Part shown: positions 9,633-18,868 of the stretch, in pieces
How positions within the stretch are numbered: position 1 is the stretch's first letter
How the letters are laid out: each line of letters starts with the position of its first letter
Source of the DNA: Streptococcus pacificus
GTDB taxonomy: Bacteria > Bacillota > Bacilli > Lactobacillales > Streptococcaceae
Assembly (NCBI RefSeq): GCF_016481305.1
Contig: NZ_JAENBO010000001.1
Coordinates: 496,001 to 560,000, forward strand
DNA length: 64,000 bases
Direction: 5' to 3'
Made by a program: the position numbers and the translations under genes
Notes under the pieces: model-generated
Database searches by the model: none
The model's input: only the letters and a program-made list of their open reading frames with translations
Told to the model about the DNA's origin: nothing

Positions 9633-10311
9633 CTTTAATCACCCTTTCATAGATTAATCTAGAGATATCTTGTTTGGTGTAAGCTTCTTCTAGTCCTGAT
9701 TCAGAAACAAGATAAGCATGATGAGCATCAGTCGAAATCTCAGTCAAATCATTTGCAATAATATAGTCTGCTTGATTGGTTGTTAGACTTTTTCTAGCGG
9801 TCTCAAGTAAGTCATCTTTTGAAACAGCCACTAGTAGCTTAAATCCTACCAAAATAATAGAAGGGTTCCACTCTTTGATGAAATGAATCACCTTGGGTGT
9901 CTTCTTTAAAAACAGAACTTGGTAATCACTAGAAGAAGAAATCTTTGTTTCAGTGTTTTTTTGTTCTAAAAACAGTTCTAGCTGATCTGCTTTTTTAACA
10001 GTATCAAAATCTGTCATAAAAGTAGGAGTATAATCAGAGACAGCCATACTGTGAATCAAAACATCATGCGTTTTAACAAGAGGTTCAAGTGTTTCAATAA
10101 GATTATTGACGTCGCTGACTTCAACAATGTGTAAATGAGGATGAGGGGTTGGTTTCACACTAGATTTTGTGGTGACTAGAGTAACTGTTTCCCCTTTGTT
10201 TAAGAAATCCTCAGCAATAACTTTTCCTAATGTTCCTGTGGCATGATTTGTAATGCTACGCACATTATCGATTTTTTCGCTGGTTCCACCAGATGTAATT
10301 AAAATTCTCAT
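9625..10311 (-). CDS. coaB: CoaB, phosphopantothenate--cysteine ligase
   Basis: 228 residues with the nucleotide-binding opening ILITSGGTSEKIDNVRSITN and a conserved ASDYTP-like loop (VSDYTPTF). The later segment VGFKLLVA and the acidic ADYIIANDL match the CoaB domain of bifunctional CoaBC. It couples cysteine to 4'-phosphopantothenate. First gene of the three-gene - strand operon; its promoter must lie in the 163-bp divergent region shared with fhs. Confidence 0.93.
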   Translation of the reverse strand: MRILITSGGTSEKIDNVRSITNHATGTLGKVIAEDFLNKGETVTLVTTKSSVKPTPHPHLHIVEVSDVNNLIETLEPLVKTHDVLIHSMAVSDYTPTFMTDFDTVKKADQLELFLEQKNTETKISSSSDYQVLFLKKTPKVIHFIKEWNPSIILVGFKLLVAVSKDDLLETARKSLTTNQADYIIANDLTEISTDAHHAYLVSESGLEEAYTKQDISRLIYERVIKDA

Positions 10312-10434
10312 ATGAGTATTTTACAAAAAAAAACGCATAAGGTAAATAATTTGTTACTGTCTTTTTATTTTATAAGTAAAATGACTAAGTCCTAAACTTA
10401 TTTTACATAAAACTCTGTATTTTTGTAAGGCTTT

Positions 10435-10443
10435 TGGTATACT
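10435..10443 (+). promoter_or_regulatory. Extended -10 promoter of fhs
   Basis: TGG directly precedes TATACT (10438-10443), giving an extended -10 element; no good -35 is seen at normal spacing. A start site near 10450 leaves a short leader with an AGAGGAG ribosome site before the fhs ATG. Confidence 0.55.
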
Positions 10444-10474
10444 AATAATATAAAACATTAAAGAGGAGTTTTCT

Positions 10475-12145
10475 ATGCAAACTGATATCAAAATCGCCCA
10501 AAGCACACAATTACAACCAATTACTGACATTATTAAAAAAATTAATCTAACATCAGATGATATTGAACTTTACGGCAAGTATAAGGCAAAATTGTCATTT
10601 GAAAAAATTAAAGCCCTAGAATCAAATCCTTTAGGAAAACTCATTTTAGTCACTGCCATTAATCCAACACCAGCAGGAGAAGGAAAGTCAACTATTACGA
10701 TTGGACTTGCTGATGCTCTTAGTAAAATTGGTAAAAAGACAATGATTGCTCTTCGTGAGCCATCAATGGGGCCAGTGATGGGTGTTAAAGGTGGTGCAAC
10801 TGGGGGAGGATATGCACAAGTTCTTCCCATGGAAGACATTAATCTTCACTTTACCGGTGACATGCATGCGATTACAACAGCAAACAACGCCCTATCCTCT
10901 TTAATCGACAATCATTTACAACAGGGTAATGAATTAGAAATTGACCAACGTCGTATCATCTGGAAACGAGTGGTCGACTTAAATGATCGTGCGCTTAGAA
11001 AAGTTATTGTGGGACTAGGAAGCCCATTTAATGGTGTTCCTAGAGAAGATGGTTTTGATATTACTGTCGCTAGTGAAATTATGGCTATTTTATGTTTGGC
11101 TACTGATTTAGCAGATTTGAAATCAAGATTAGGAAAAATTGTCATCGGTTATAAAACAGATAAAACTCCTGTTTTGGTTAGTGATTTAAAAGTTGAAGGG
11201 GCTCTAACGCTCATCTTAAAAGATGCTTTAAAACCAAACCTTGTTCAAACAATCTATGGAACACCAGCCTTTGTCCACGGAGGACCTTTTGCTAATATCG
11301 CTCATGGCTGTAACTCGGTTCTTGCGACCTCAACAGCTTTACGTTTAGCGGATTATACCGTGACAGAAGCAGGTTTTGGTGCTGATCTAGGCGCTGAAAA
11401 ATTCCTAGATATTAAGGTTCCTCAATTACCTAAAGCTCCTGATGCTATCGTTGTTGTTGCTACTTTGCGTGCGTTAAAAATGCATGGTGGTGTCCCTAAA
11501 AACGAGCTTGAAAATGAGAATGTTGAAGCTTTAACACATGGTTTTTCAAATCTCGAGCGCCATGTTAACAATATGCGTCAATACGGCGTCCCAGTTACCG
11601 TTGCTATTAACCGTTTTGTTTCAGATACTAAAGAAGAAATTGCAACCCTTAAAAAACTTTGTCAAACCATTGACGTACCAGTAGAGCTAGCAACAGTATG
11701 GTCTGATGGTGGAGAAGGAGGAGTGGCCCTAGCCAACACGGTTGTTGCCTCTATAGAGAAAAATCCTGGCCAATACCAAAGATTATATGATCTTACAGAT
11801 ACTATCGAAGAGAAGGTCACAAAAATTGTCACTCATATTTATGGTGGTAAAAGTGTTGCCTTTTCTGGTAAAGCTAAAAACCAAATGAGAGAATTAAAAC
11901 AAAATGATTGGGATAAACTACCAATCTGTATGGCAAAAACGCAATATAGTTTTTCAGACAATCCTAGCCTTCTTGGGGCACCATCAGACTTTGAAATTAC
12001 GATTAGAGAATTTGTTCCTAAAATAGGTGCAGGTTTTATCGTCGCACTAACTGGTGATGTTCTCACTATGCCTGGATTACCAAAACAACCAGCCGCTTTA
12101 AATATGGACGTTACTGATGAGGGCGTTGCTCTAGGTTTATTCTAA
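10475..12145 (+). CDS. fhs: Fhs, formate--tetrahydrofolate ligase
   Basis: 556 residues, the normal length. The P-loop [10 protein letters not shown] is near residue 65, and [26 protein letters not shown] sequence follows near 105-125 (only part is quoted in the family signature). The enzyme makes 10-formyl-THF from formate, ATP and THF for purine synthesis and formyl-Met-tRNA. It is 39 bp upstream of cls on the same strand with no terminator between, so the two may be cotranscribed. Confidence 0.97.
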   Translation: MQTDIKIAQSTQLQPITDIIKKINLTSDDIELYGKYKAKLSFEKIKALESNPLGKLILVTAINPTPAGEGKSTITIGLADALSKIGKKTMIALREPSMGPVMGVKGGATGGGYAQVLPMEDINLHFTGDMHAITTANNALSSLIDNHLQQGNELEIDQRRIIWKRVVDLNDRALRKVIVGLGSPFNGVPREDGFDITVASEIMAILCLATDLADLKSRLGKIVIGYKTDKTPVLVSDLKVEGALTLILKDALKPNLVQTIYGTPAFVHGGPFANIAHGCNSVLATSTALRLADYTVTEAGFGADLGAEKFLDIKVPQLPKAPDAIVVVATLRALKMHGGVPKNELENENVEALTHGFSNLERHVNNMRQYGVPVTVAINRFVSDTKEEIATLKKLCQTIDVPVELATVWSDGGEGGVALANTVVASIEKNPGQYQRLYDLTDTIEEKVTKIVTHIYGGKSVAFSGKAKNQMRELKQNDWDKLPICMAKTQYSFSDNPSLLGAPSDFEITIREFVPKIGAGFIVALTGDVLTMPGLPKQPAALNMDVTDEGVALGLF

Positions 12146-12184
12146 ACAACTGATAACTACTTTGAATAATGGGAGGAGGAAACA

Positions 12185-13759
12185 ATGAACGGGCAAAAAA
12201 ATACTGTCGTAAAATTACTTGATAAGAGTAAAAGAGGTATTTTAAGAGGGATTTTTAGCCGTTTAACACTCTTTCTTGTTCTCATTCTTCTACAAATTAT
12301 TCTCATCAATTTATTTTTCCTTAAGTTAGAAGATTTTCGAATTCCTCTAAAAATTATTGAAGCCATTGTTATTGCGGGTTCTGTGATATTTCTTGTCAAT
12401 AGCAAAATGGATACAACGTCCATTATCACTTGGCTCTTGGTAATCTTTCCTTTTCCAATACCAGGTGCCATGTTTCTCTTTTATACCAAGAATGATTTAG
12501 GCTATAGGGAACTTAAAAAAAGAATTAAAAAGTCGATATCGGAAGTTTCACCTTATTTTCACCAAAAATCAGATATATTAGCTGAGTTAAAACAAGACCA
12601 CCTTATTACCTACAACCTTGCTAAATACCTTAACAGACGTGGTGGTTACCCCATCTACAAAAATCCAGAAATCACCTATTTCCCAAGTGGAATGAAAAAA
12701 TTTATTGCTCTAAAAGAAGAATTGCAAAAGGCAAAAGAGTTTATCTTTTTGGAATACTTTATTATTGATGAAGGTACCATGTGGGGTGAAATCTTGGCTA
12801 TCCTTGAAGAAAAAGTCAAAGAAGGTGTTGAAGTCAGAGTAATGTATGACGGGATGATTGAGTATTCAACCTTGTCACCTGATTATAAGAAAAGATTAGA
12901 AAAAATTGGTATTAAGGCGCGTGCTTTTGCACCAATGTCCCCTTTTTTATCAACCTACTACAATTACCGAGACCATAGAAAAATTTTAGTCATCGATAAT
13001 CAAGTGGCTTTCAATGGTGGGGTTAATTTGGCAGATGAATACATTAACCTTATTGATAAATATGGTTATTGGAAAGACTCAGCTTTGATGATAAAAGGCG
13101 AAGCAGTTAGTTCTTACACTTTGATGTTCTTACAAATGTGGGCAACTTATGATCAAACCGATGATATCAAACGCTACTTACTTCCCAACAAATCAAATAG
13201 TAACTGCAATCAAGGTTACGTTATTCCTTATGCTGATTCACCTTTAGATAATGAAAAAGTTGGCGAGAACGTCTATATTGACATTTTAAATAACGCTAAT
13301 GAATATGTACATATCATGACTCCTTATCTTATTCTTGATAGCGAATTAGAGCATGCTTTGAAATTTGCTGCAGAACGTGGTGTTGATGTTAAAATAATCA
13401 TGCCAGGGATTCCTGATAAGAAAATTCCATATACTTTGGCTAAACGTTACTTTCCTTCTTTAATCGATTCAGGGGTTAAAATTTATCAATTCACACCTGG
13501 ATTTGTACATGCCAAAAACTTTGTTAGTGATCATAATAAAGCAGTTGTTGGCACAATTAATCTTGATTATAGAAGTTTGTATCATCATTTTGAATGTGCT
13601 ACCTACATGTATCAAACAAGTAGCATTGCTGATATAGAAAATGATTTTCAAAAAACACTTGCTAAAAGTAAAGAAATTACCTTAGAGTCCTTAAAAAAAG
13701 AAAATATTTTGATAAGAGGAGCAGGCTACATCATAAAATTAATAGCACCTCTGTTATAG
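12185..13759 (+). CDS. cls: Cardiolipin synthase
   Basis: 524 residues with two N-terminal membrane helices (about 17-40 and 45-65), then a helical lead-in and two phospholipase D-type HKD motifs: DHRKILVID with GGVNLADEY after it, and HAKNFVSD with GTINLDYRS. It joins two phosphatidylglycerols to cardiolipin and glycerol at the membrane. A strong GGGAGGAGG ribosome site precedes the start. Confidence 0.94.
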   Translation: MNGQKNTVVKLLDKSKRGILRGIFSRLTLFLVLILLQIILINLFFLKLEDFRIPLKIIEAIVIAGSVIFLVNSKMDTTSIITWLLVIFPFPIPGAMFLFYTKNDLGYRELKKRIKKSISEVSPYFHQKSDILAELKQDHLITYNLAKYLNRRGGYPIYKNPEITYFPSGMKKFIALKEELQKAKEFIFLEYFIIDEGTMWGEILAILEEKVKEGVEVRVMYDGMIEYSTLSPDYKKRLEKIGIKARAFAPMSPFLSTYYNYRDHRKILVIDNQVAFNGGVNLADEYINLIDKYGYWKDSALMIKGEAVSSYTLMFLQMWATYDQTDDIKRYLLPNKSNSNCNQGYVIPYADSPLDNEKVGENVYIDILNNANEYVHIMTPYLILDSELEHALKFAAERGVDVKIIMPGIPDKKIPYTLAKRYFPSLIDSGVKIYQFTPGFVHAKNFVSDHNKAVVGTINLDYRSLYHHFECATYMYQTSSIADIENDFQKTLAKSKEITLESLKKENILIRGAGYIIKLIAPLL

Positions 13760-13786
13760 ATTAAAACGATTGATTAAACAGTTCTC

Positions 13787-13815
13787 TTTACAATTGTTAT
13801 CATTTAAGGTAGAAT
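13787..13815 (+). promoter_or_regulatory. Promoter of the asd RNA
   Basis: TTTACA (13787-13792), a 17-bp spacer and TAGAAT (13810-13815). This predicts a start near 13822, exactly where the conserved RNA begins. Confidence 0.75.
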
Positions 13816-13821
13816 TAATTC

Positions 13822-13967
13822 ATGCGATGAGTCGATTATGGTTTTTCGAAACCATATTTGCGCAGGGAAGTCATTAACGCAGGAGCGGACTTTGAAGAGA
13901 TGTGTGAACCGTCTCTTCACATTCATAGAGTGCCCTAAATCCCTTTCCTTTTGGAGAGGGATTTTTT
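13822..13967 (+). ncRNA. asd RNA motif (structured RNA upstream of asd)
   Basis: A compact GC-richer block in AT-rich intergenic DNA with several possible stems: TATGGTTT/AAACCATA around a TTCG loop, AAGTC/GACTT, GAAGAG/CTCTTC, and a long-range AGGG/CCCT pairing. It ends in an intrinsic terminator. Position and sequence agree with the asd RNA motif described in streptococci and relatives upstream of the aspartate-semialdehyde dehydrogenase gene. Because it has its own promoter and terminator, it may be a separate small RNA rather than a cis switch; asd has its own weak -10 (TATGAT, 14002-14007). Confidence 0.75.
13937..13967 (+). terminator. Terminator ending the asd RNA
   Basis: Stem AAATCCCT/AGGGATTT with a TTCC/GGA inner pairing, followed by a T-run. 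Confidence 0.88.
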
Positions 13968-14047
13968 ATTAAAAAAACTATTCAAATCTTTAAAAAAATA
14001 GTATGATAGAACAATAACATTAAAAAATGAAAAAAATGAGGAATAAT

Positions 14048-15124
14048 ATGTCATATAATGTCGCTATTGTTGGGGCTACAGGTGCAGTAGGTCAACAAAT
14101 GATTAAAATGCTGGAAAAATCAAGTTTGCCAGTCAAAACTTTGAAATTATTAGCTTCAAAACGTTCGGTTGGTAAAACATTTTTATTTAAAGACCAAACT
14201 ATTGCTGTTGAAGAAACGACTGAGAACTCTTTTGATGGCGTTGATATTGCTCTTTTTTCTGCCGGTGGAAAAACATCAGAAAAGTTTGCGCCTTATGCCG
14301 TAAAAGCTGGAGCTGTTGTGATTGACAATACGTCACACTACCGTCAAAATCCTAATGTTCCTTTGATTGTTCCTGAAGTCAATGCGCACGCGCTTAAAAA
14401 TCACAAAGGAATCATTGCTTGTCCTAACTGTTCAACCATCCAAATGATGATGGCTTTAGAACCTATTAGGCAAGAATGGGGGCTTGAACGCATCATTGTT
14501 TCAACCTATCAAGCCGTCTCTGGTGCCGGAGCAAAAGCCATTGAAGAGACTCAAAAACAATTAAAACAAGTTCTTAATGAGGAAACACCTGTTAAAGAAG
14601 TAGGAGCGACTATTTTACCTTCTGGAGGGGATAAAAAGCATTACCCTATCGCTTTTAACGCCTTGCCACAGATTGATCTTTTCACTGATAATGATTATAC
14701 CTATGAAGAGATGAAAATGACGAAAGAAACCAAGAAAATTATGGAAGATGAAACTATTAAAGTGTCAGCGACTTGTGTTCGTATTCCAGTTCTCACAGCT
14801 CATTCTGAATCAGTTTATATTGAAACAAAAGAAATAGCAGACATTAATGCCGTTAAACAGGCCATTTCTGACTTCCCAGGAACTATTCTTGAAGATGACC
14901 CTTCAGAACAAATTTACCCTCAAGCAATTAATGCTGTTGGTAAAACAGAAACATTTGTAGGTCGTATCCGAAAAGATTTAGATGTTGATAATGGTATTCA
15001 CATGTGGGTTGTTTCTGACAATCTTTTAAAAGGGGCCGCTTGGAATTCTGTTCAGATTGCAGAAAGTTTACACCAACAAGGCCTTGTTCATGCAACAAAA
15101 GAACTTTTGTTTGAATTAATTTAG
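14048..15124 (+). CDS. asd: Aspartate-semialdehyde dehydrogenase
   Basis: 358 residues from the ATG at 14048, chosen because GAGGA lies 6 bp upstream and [15 protein letters not shown] is the usual family start; the in-frame ATG at 14027 would add seven unlikely residues. The NADP fold GATGAVGQ, the catalytic Cys in [10 protein letters not shown] and the His in [10 protein letters not shown] are all present. It reduces aspartyl phosphate to aspartate semialdehyde, the branch point to lysine/diaminopimelate, threonine and methionine. Confidence 0.96.
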   Translation: MSYNVAIVGATGAVGQQMIKMLEKSSLPVKTLKLLASKRSVGKTFLFKDQTIAVEETTENSFDGVDIALFSAGGKTSEKFAPYAVKAGAVVIDNTSHYRQNPNVPLIVPEVNAHALKNHKGIIACPNCSTIQMMMALEPIRQEWGLERIIVSTYQAVSGAGAKAIEETQKQLKQVLNEETPVKEVGATILPSGGDKKHYPIAFNALPQIDLFTDNDYTYEEMKMTKETKKIMEDETIKVSATCVRIPVLTAHSESVYIETKEIADINAVKQAISDFPGTILEDDPSEQIYPQAINAVGKTETFVGRIRKDLDVDNGIHMWVVSDNLLKGAAWNSVQIAESLHQQGLVHATKELLFELI

Positions 15125-15126
15125 TG

Positions 15127-15150
15127 AAAGATGGCTGTGCCATCTTTTTT
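15127..15150 (+). terminator. Terminator of asd
   Basis: Stem AAAGATGG/CCATCTTT directly after the stop codon, followed by TTTTTT. Confidence 0.88.
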
Positions 15151-15246
15151 GATCTAATAAAAAATGGCATTATTTTTAAAATTATGATAATCATTTCTAA
15201 TTAATCTTAAAAGTAGACTTATTTATTAGATACCAAGCAATATAAC

Positions 15247-15275
15247 TTGACAAATCAGTCTAAGACCTAGATAAT
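15247..15275 (+). promoter_or_regulatory. Promoter of the ATP-cone gene
   Basis: Consensus TTGACA (15247-15252), 17-bp spacer, GATAAT (15270-15275). One of the best promoter matches in the window, in front of a small protein gene that is also closed by its own terminator. Confidence 0.78.
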
Positions 15276-15316
15276 ATTAGTAACAAACATACTTCATCAA
15301 TAGAAAAGAGGTTTCT

Positions 15317-15655
15317 ATGCAAATTATCAAACGTAATGGCCAACTAACAGAATTTAACCCTGATAAGATTTATCAAGCCATCCTAAAAGCGGCTCAAACA
15401 GTTTATGCTCTAGATGAAGAACTGCGGCAAAAACTTGCTCAAGTGACGAAAAAGGTTGCCATAGATTTAGAAGAAGCTCAAGTGGAACGCCCAACCATCA
15501 ATATGATACAATCCTTAGTTGAAAATCGCTTAATTGAAGCAGGATTTATTAAGATTGCTGAACGTTATATAGCCTATCGTTTGCAACGAGACCTCGAAAG
15601 AAACGGTTATGAAAATCATATTAATGTTCACTTAAGATTTGAACAAATTTTATAA
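15317..15655 (+). CDS. Stand-alone ATP-cone domain protein
   Basis: 112 residues, almost all one ATP-cone: KRNGQLTEFNPDKIYQAILK at the start and a helical remainder ending in a RYIAYRLQRDLER-type helix, as in the N-terminus of anaerobic ribonucleotide reductase NrdD. There is no zinc ribbon, so it is not NrdR, and no catalytic domain follows before the stop and terminator. ATP-cones bind ATP/dATP and control reductase or NrdR assembly. Whether it acts in trans on a reductase, or derives from an old nrdD fragment, cannot be told; a consensus promoter and intact frame suggest it is expressed. Confidence 0.8.
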   Translation: MQIIKRNGQLTEFNPDKIYQAILKAAQTVYALDEELRQKLAQVTKKVAIDLEEAQVERPTINMIQSLVENRLIEAGFIKIAERYIAYRLQRDLERNGYENHINVHLRFEQIL

Positions 15656-15660
15656 GAATG

Positions 15661-15686
15661 AAAAACCTTGCCAGACAAGGTTTTTT
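15661..15686 (+). terminator. Terminator of the ATP-cone gene
   Basis: Stem AAAAACCTTG/CAAGGTTTTT with a six-base loop and a T-run. Confidence 0.9.
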
Positions 15687-15779
15687 ACGTTACAATGGAA
15701 ATAGGAATAAAACAAGAATATTCATAAAAATGTTCTTTTGGTAATTTATTCAAATACTTTAAGTGATAGAAAGGTTAAG

Positions 15780-16418
15780 ATGAAAAAACTTTTTTTAACT
15801 AGCATTGTAGCTGTTTCACTTTTTGCGTTTGTTGGTTGTTCAAATAATACTAATTCATCTCAATCAAATGTTCCTGAAAAAACAACCACAACAAAGAAAG
15901 AACAATTAGAGAAAAAGGAAACAACTGAAGAAGTCAACGAGAATTCAGAAAATCTCCAAAAACAGAATCTTGATTCAACAAAAAGAGTTGGCGATGACAG
16001 AGTTGGCTACTACGATATCCCTGAGGATTTTATTAGCTTTACCGATATTGGTCGTCCTGATAGCACTGATGTTCAGTATTCTGATAGTACAGGGGAAAAT
16101 ATCATTTCTTTTAATGTTGTTAATCCATCAGATTTGCCTGAAGGCGATGAAGAAAGAGATAATCTAAAAATAGTTGCCATTTATATGGCAAGTCTGCTTC
16201 AAGATACTGAGAATTTTGAAGATTTTAAAATTAATCATTTTGGTAATTTTGGTAACGAGCTTTATCAGATTGTTGCATTTTATTCAACTGGTCTTAGATA
16301 TTCTGGACAAGTTTTTGAAGATAATGGCATGATTTATATATTTACTGTTGAAGGAAGCGAGGAATTTGTTAATAAACACTGGTCTCCTATTTTAAAAAGT
16401 TTTAGTCCCACAAAATAA
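15780..16418 (+). CDS. Putative lipoprotein (tandem copy 1)
   Basis: 212 residues from ATG 15780, chosen because GAAAGG lies upstream and a lipoprotein signal starts there. The signal ends in FAFVGC with the lipidated Cys at residue 20. A Ser/Thr/Lys/Glu-rich linker (about 21-65) leads into a globular domain beginning VGDDRVGYYDIPEDFISFTD. I do not recognise the family. The domain is closely related to that of the next gene, so the pair is a tandem duplication. The protein would sit on the outer face of the membrane. Confidence 0.82.
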   Translation: MKKLFLTSIVAVSLFAFVGCSNNTNSSQSNVPEKTTTTKKEQLEKKETTEEVNENSENLQKQNLDSTKRVGDDRVGYYDIPEDFISFTDIGRPDSTDVQYSDSTGENIISFNVVNPSDLPEGDEERDNLKIVAIYMASLLQDTENFEDFKINHFGNFGNELYQIVAFYSTGLRYSGQVFEDNGMIYIFTVEGSEEFVNKHWSPILKSFSPTK

Positions 16419-16474
16419 ATAACTTTTTGGTAATTGTAGCTACAATTATTTCTCAAACAAAGAAAGGAATACTT

Positions 16475-17077
16475 ATGAAAAAATTTCTAACGGTTAGTCT
16501 TGTTGCAATTGGTTTATTTGGATTGTTCGGTTGCTCCAATAATAATGAATCTGGTAAATCGGATGCTATTAATGAGATTTTGTCAAAAAAAGAAGACGAA
16601 ATGTCTGAAAAAATCTCAAATAAAGAACTCAAACTCACACAACAAGTTGGTGACGATAGAGTTGGATACTATAATATTCCAGAAGATTTTATTAGTTTCA
16701 CAGATATAGATTTCCCAGATTCAGATGATGTCCAATATTCTGATGTCACTGGTCAATCAATTCTTACCTTAAACATCATTGACAAATCAAGTCTTTCAAA
16801 AGAAGATCAAGAGGCGCTGACAGCTGAAGTTGCAGCTGATAATATAGCTAGTCATCTACAACAAAACGAAAATATGAAAAATCTTGAATTACTTTATTTT
16901 GATGATTTTCAAGATAAAGTCTATCAAGATCTTGCAACTTATAAAACTGGAGAAGTCCTGTCAGTTAATCTTTTTGAGCATGAAGGGAAAATTTACTATT
17001 TTGCAATTGAAGGAACCGAAGAATTCGTCAATAACTATTGGGCACCTATTTTAGATAGTTTTAGCACAACAAAATAA
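16475..17077 (+). CDS. Putative lipoprotein (tandem copy 2)
   Basis: 200 residues from ATG 16475, preceded by AGAAAGGA. The signal ends in FGLFGC (Cys at residue 20), and the linker is shorter than in copy 1. The globular domain starts VGDDRVGYYNIPEDFISFTD, differing from copy 1 in a single residue over that stretch, and both end in a conserved EEFVN..W.PIL.SFS tail. Function unknown. Likely cotranscribed with copy 1, and closed by a terminator. Confidence 0.82.
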   Translation: MKKFLTVSLVAIGLFGLFGCSNNNESGKSDAINEILSKKEDEMSEKISNKELKLTQQVGDDRVGYYNIPEDFISFTDIDFPDSDDVQYSDVTGQSILTLNIIDKSSLSKEDQEALTAEVAADNIASHLQQNENMKNLELLYFDDFQDKVYQDLATYKTGEVLSVNLFEHEGKIYYFAIEGTEEFVNNYWAPILDSFSTTK

Positions 17078-17085
17078 GTCATTAA

Positions 17086-17115
17086 AAATCATTAGAGTGT
17101 TCTAATGATTTTTTT
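17086..17115 (+). terminator. Terminator of the lipoprotein pair
   Basis: Stem AAATCATTAGA/TCTAATGATTT followed by TTTT. Confidence 0.88.
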
Positions 17116-17205
17116 GTGTCCTAAAAAAGTAAACATTATCTTCTTAAAAATTATGTTAAAATAGAAGATAAACAGATACGTATGAAAGTGAAAGGAAAAA
17201 AACTT

Positions 17206-18057
17206 ATGGCAACGATTCAATGGTTCCCAGGTCATATGTCAAAAGCTAGGAGACAGGTTCAAGAAAATATCAAGTTTGTCGATTTTGTGACAATTTTGGT
17301 TGATGCAAGACTACCTTTATCTAGCCAAAATCCCATGTTATCAAAAATTATTGGCGATAAGCCAAAATTATTAATTTTAAATAAAACTGATTTAGCTGAT
17401 CCTGTCATAACTAAAGAATGGCGACATTATTTTGAAAAACAAGGAATCACAACCTTAGCTATTAATTCTAAAGAACAGAAAACTGTTAAAAAAGTGACTG
17501 AGGCTGCTAAAAAATTAATGGCAGATAAAATCAACCGTTTAAAAGAACGAGGCATTCAAAAAGAAACCTTAAGAACTATGATTGTTGGAATTCCCAATGC
17601 TGGAAAATCAACTCTAATGAATCGTTTAGCTGGAAAAAAAATAGCAGTAGTGGGCAATAAACCTGGTGTCACAAAAGGACAACAATGGTTAAAATCAAAT
17701 AAAGACTTGGAAATTCTAGACACACCAGGTATTTTATGGCCTAAATTTGAAGATGATTTAATCGGTCTAAAATTAGCATTGACAGGAGCTATCAAAGATA
17801 CCTTGCTACCCATGGATGAGGTCACCATTTTTGGACTTAATTATTTTAAAACATACTATCCTGAGCGTTTAAAAGAACGTTTTAAGGGTATTGTCATAGA
17901 AGATGAAGCACCAGAAATCATTATGACAATGACAAAGCAGCTTGGCTATCGTGACGACTATGATAGATTTTATCAGTTATTTGTTAAAGAGGTTAGAGAT
18001 GGGCGCTTAGGAACATATACCTTAGATAGAATTGAGGATCTTAATGCTAACGATTAA
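17206..18057 (+). CDS. rbgA: RbgA (YlqF), 50S ribosome assembly GTPase
   Basis: 283 residues from ATG 17206, where AAAGGAAA is correctly placed and [14 protein letters not shown] is the conserved start. The GTPase motifs are circularly permuted: NKTD (G4) comes before GIPNAGKST (G1) and DTPG (G3), the mark of the YlqF/YawG family. The C-terminal helical domain binds rRNA. It is needed late in 50S assembly. Its stop overlaps the rnhB start by 14 bp, so the two are coupled. Confidence 0.95.
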   Translation: MATIQWFPGHMSKARRQVQENIKFVDFVTILVDARLPLSSQNPMLSKIIGDKPKLLILNKTDLADPVITKEWRHYFEKQGITTLAINSKEQKTVKKVTEAAKKLMADKINRLKERGIQKETLRTMIVGIPNAGKSTLMNRLAGKKIAVVGNKPGVTKGQQWLKSNKDLEILDTPGILWPKFEDDLIGLKLALTGAIKDTLLPMDEVTIFGLNYFKTYYPERLKERFKGIVIEDEAPEIIMTMTKQLGYRDDYDRFYQLFVKEVRDGRLGTYTLDRIEDLNAND

Positions 18058-18811
18058 GGAAATTAAATCACTTTTGGTAAACGTTAAGAGCATTGATGAT
18101 CCCATTTTTCATCAGTTTTTGGAAGATAAACGTATTGGTGTCCAAAATCTTCTCAACAAAAAGAAAAAAGAGATTGATAATCAAAAGAATGAGTTAAAGC
18201 GTCTTGAACAAATGCTGACTTATGAAAAAGCACTCTATCAAAAAGGCATAAAACTAATTTGTGGGGTAGATGAAGTAGGACGTGGCCCCTTAGCTGGCCC
18301 AGTAGTCGCAGCAGCGGTTATTTTACCTGAAAACACTTTGATAGCAGGATTAAATGATAGTAAAAAAATTCCTAAAAAGAAACACCATACTATTTATCAG
18401 AAAGTAATGGAAAGTGCTTTAGCGGTTGGTATTGGGATTGTTGATAACGACGTTATTGATGACATCAATATTTATCAAGCGAGTAAATTAGCCATGCTTG
18501 AAGCGATATCAAAATTAACTACAATACCCCAGTTTCTTTTAATTGATGCCATGACACTTGACAGTGATATCCCACAAGAAGCGATTATTAAAGGAGATGC
18601 CAAAAGTTTATCAATTGCGGCTGCCTCTATCGTTGCTAAAGTGACAAGAGATCAATTGATGGATGATTACCATCAAAAATATCCAGCATATGACTTTAAT
18701 AAAAATGCTGGTTATGGCACCAAAACACATCTAGAAGCTTTAAAAAGAAACGGTATAACGGCTATTCACCGAAAAAGTTTTGAACCAATTAAATCTATGT
18801 TAACTAAATAA
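18044..18811 (+). CDS. rnhB: Ribonuclease HII
   Basis: 255 residues from ATG 18044, with GAGG just upstream inside rbgA; an in-frame TTG at 18032 is less likely. The catalytic block [15 protein letters not shown] carries the DEG-type acidic residues, with further acids in LLIDAM and [12 protein letters not shown]. It cleaves RNA in RNA-DNA hybrids and at single ribonucleotides in DNA. The N-terminal 70 residues form a helical extension with a coiled-coil look, as in other Gram-positive RNase HII proteins. Confidence 0.95.
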   Translation: MLTIKEIKSLLVNVKSIDDPIFHQFLEDKRIGVQNLLNKKKKEIDNQKNELKRLEQMLTYEKALYQKGIKLICGVDEVGRGPLAGPVVAAAVILPENTLIAGLNDSKKIPKKKHHTIYQKVMESALAVGIGIVDNDVIDDINIYQASKLAMLEAISKLTTIPQFLLIDAMTLDSDIPQEAIIKGDAKSLSIAAASIVAKVTRDQLMDDYHQKYPAYDFNKNAGYGTKTHLEALKRNGITAIHRKSFEPIKSMLTK

Positions 18812-18817
18812 TAAGCC

Positions 18818-18842
18818 AACCAGTCTTTTTGACTGGTTTTTT
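18818..18842 (+). terminator. Terminator of rbgA-rnhB
   Basis: Stem AACCAGTC/GACTGGTT with a T-rich loop and a T-run. The T-run merges into the candidate competence promoter of dprA. Confidence 0.88.
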
Positions 18843-18848
18843 CGAATA
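18841..18848 (+). promoter_or_regulatory. Candidate SigX/ComX (CIN) box of dprA
   Basis: TTCGAATA differs at one base from the streptococcal CIN-box TACGAATA read by the competence sigma factor SigX, and is preceded by a T-run as such promoters often are. It lies 20 bp before the dprA ATG, a core SigX-regulon gene. Confidence 0.62.
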
Positions 18849-18868
18849 GTCAGATAGAAGAGGTGATT

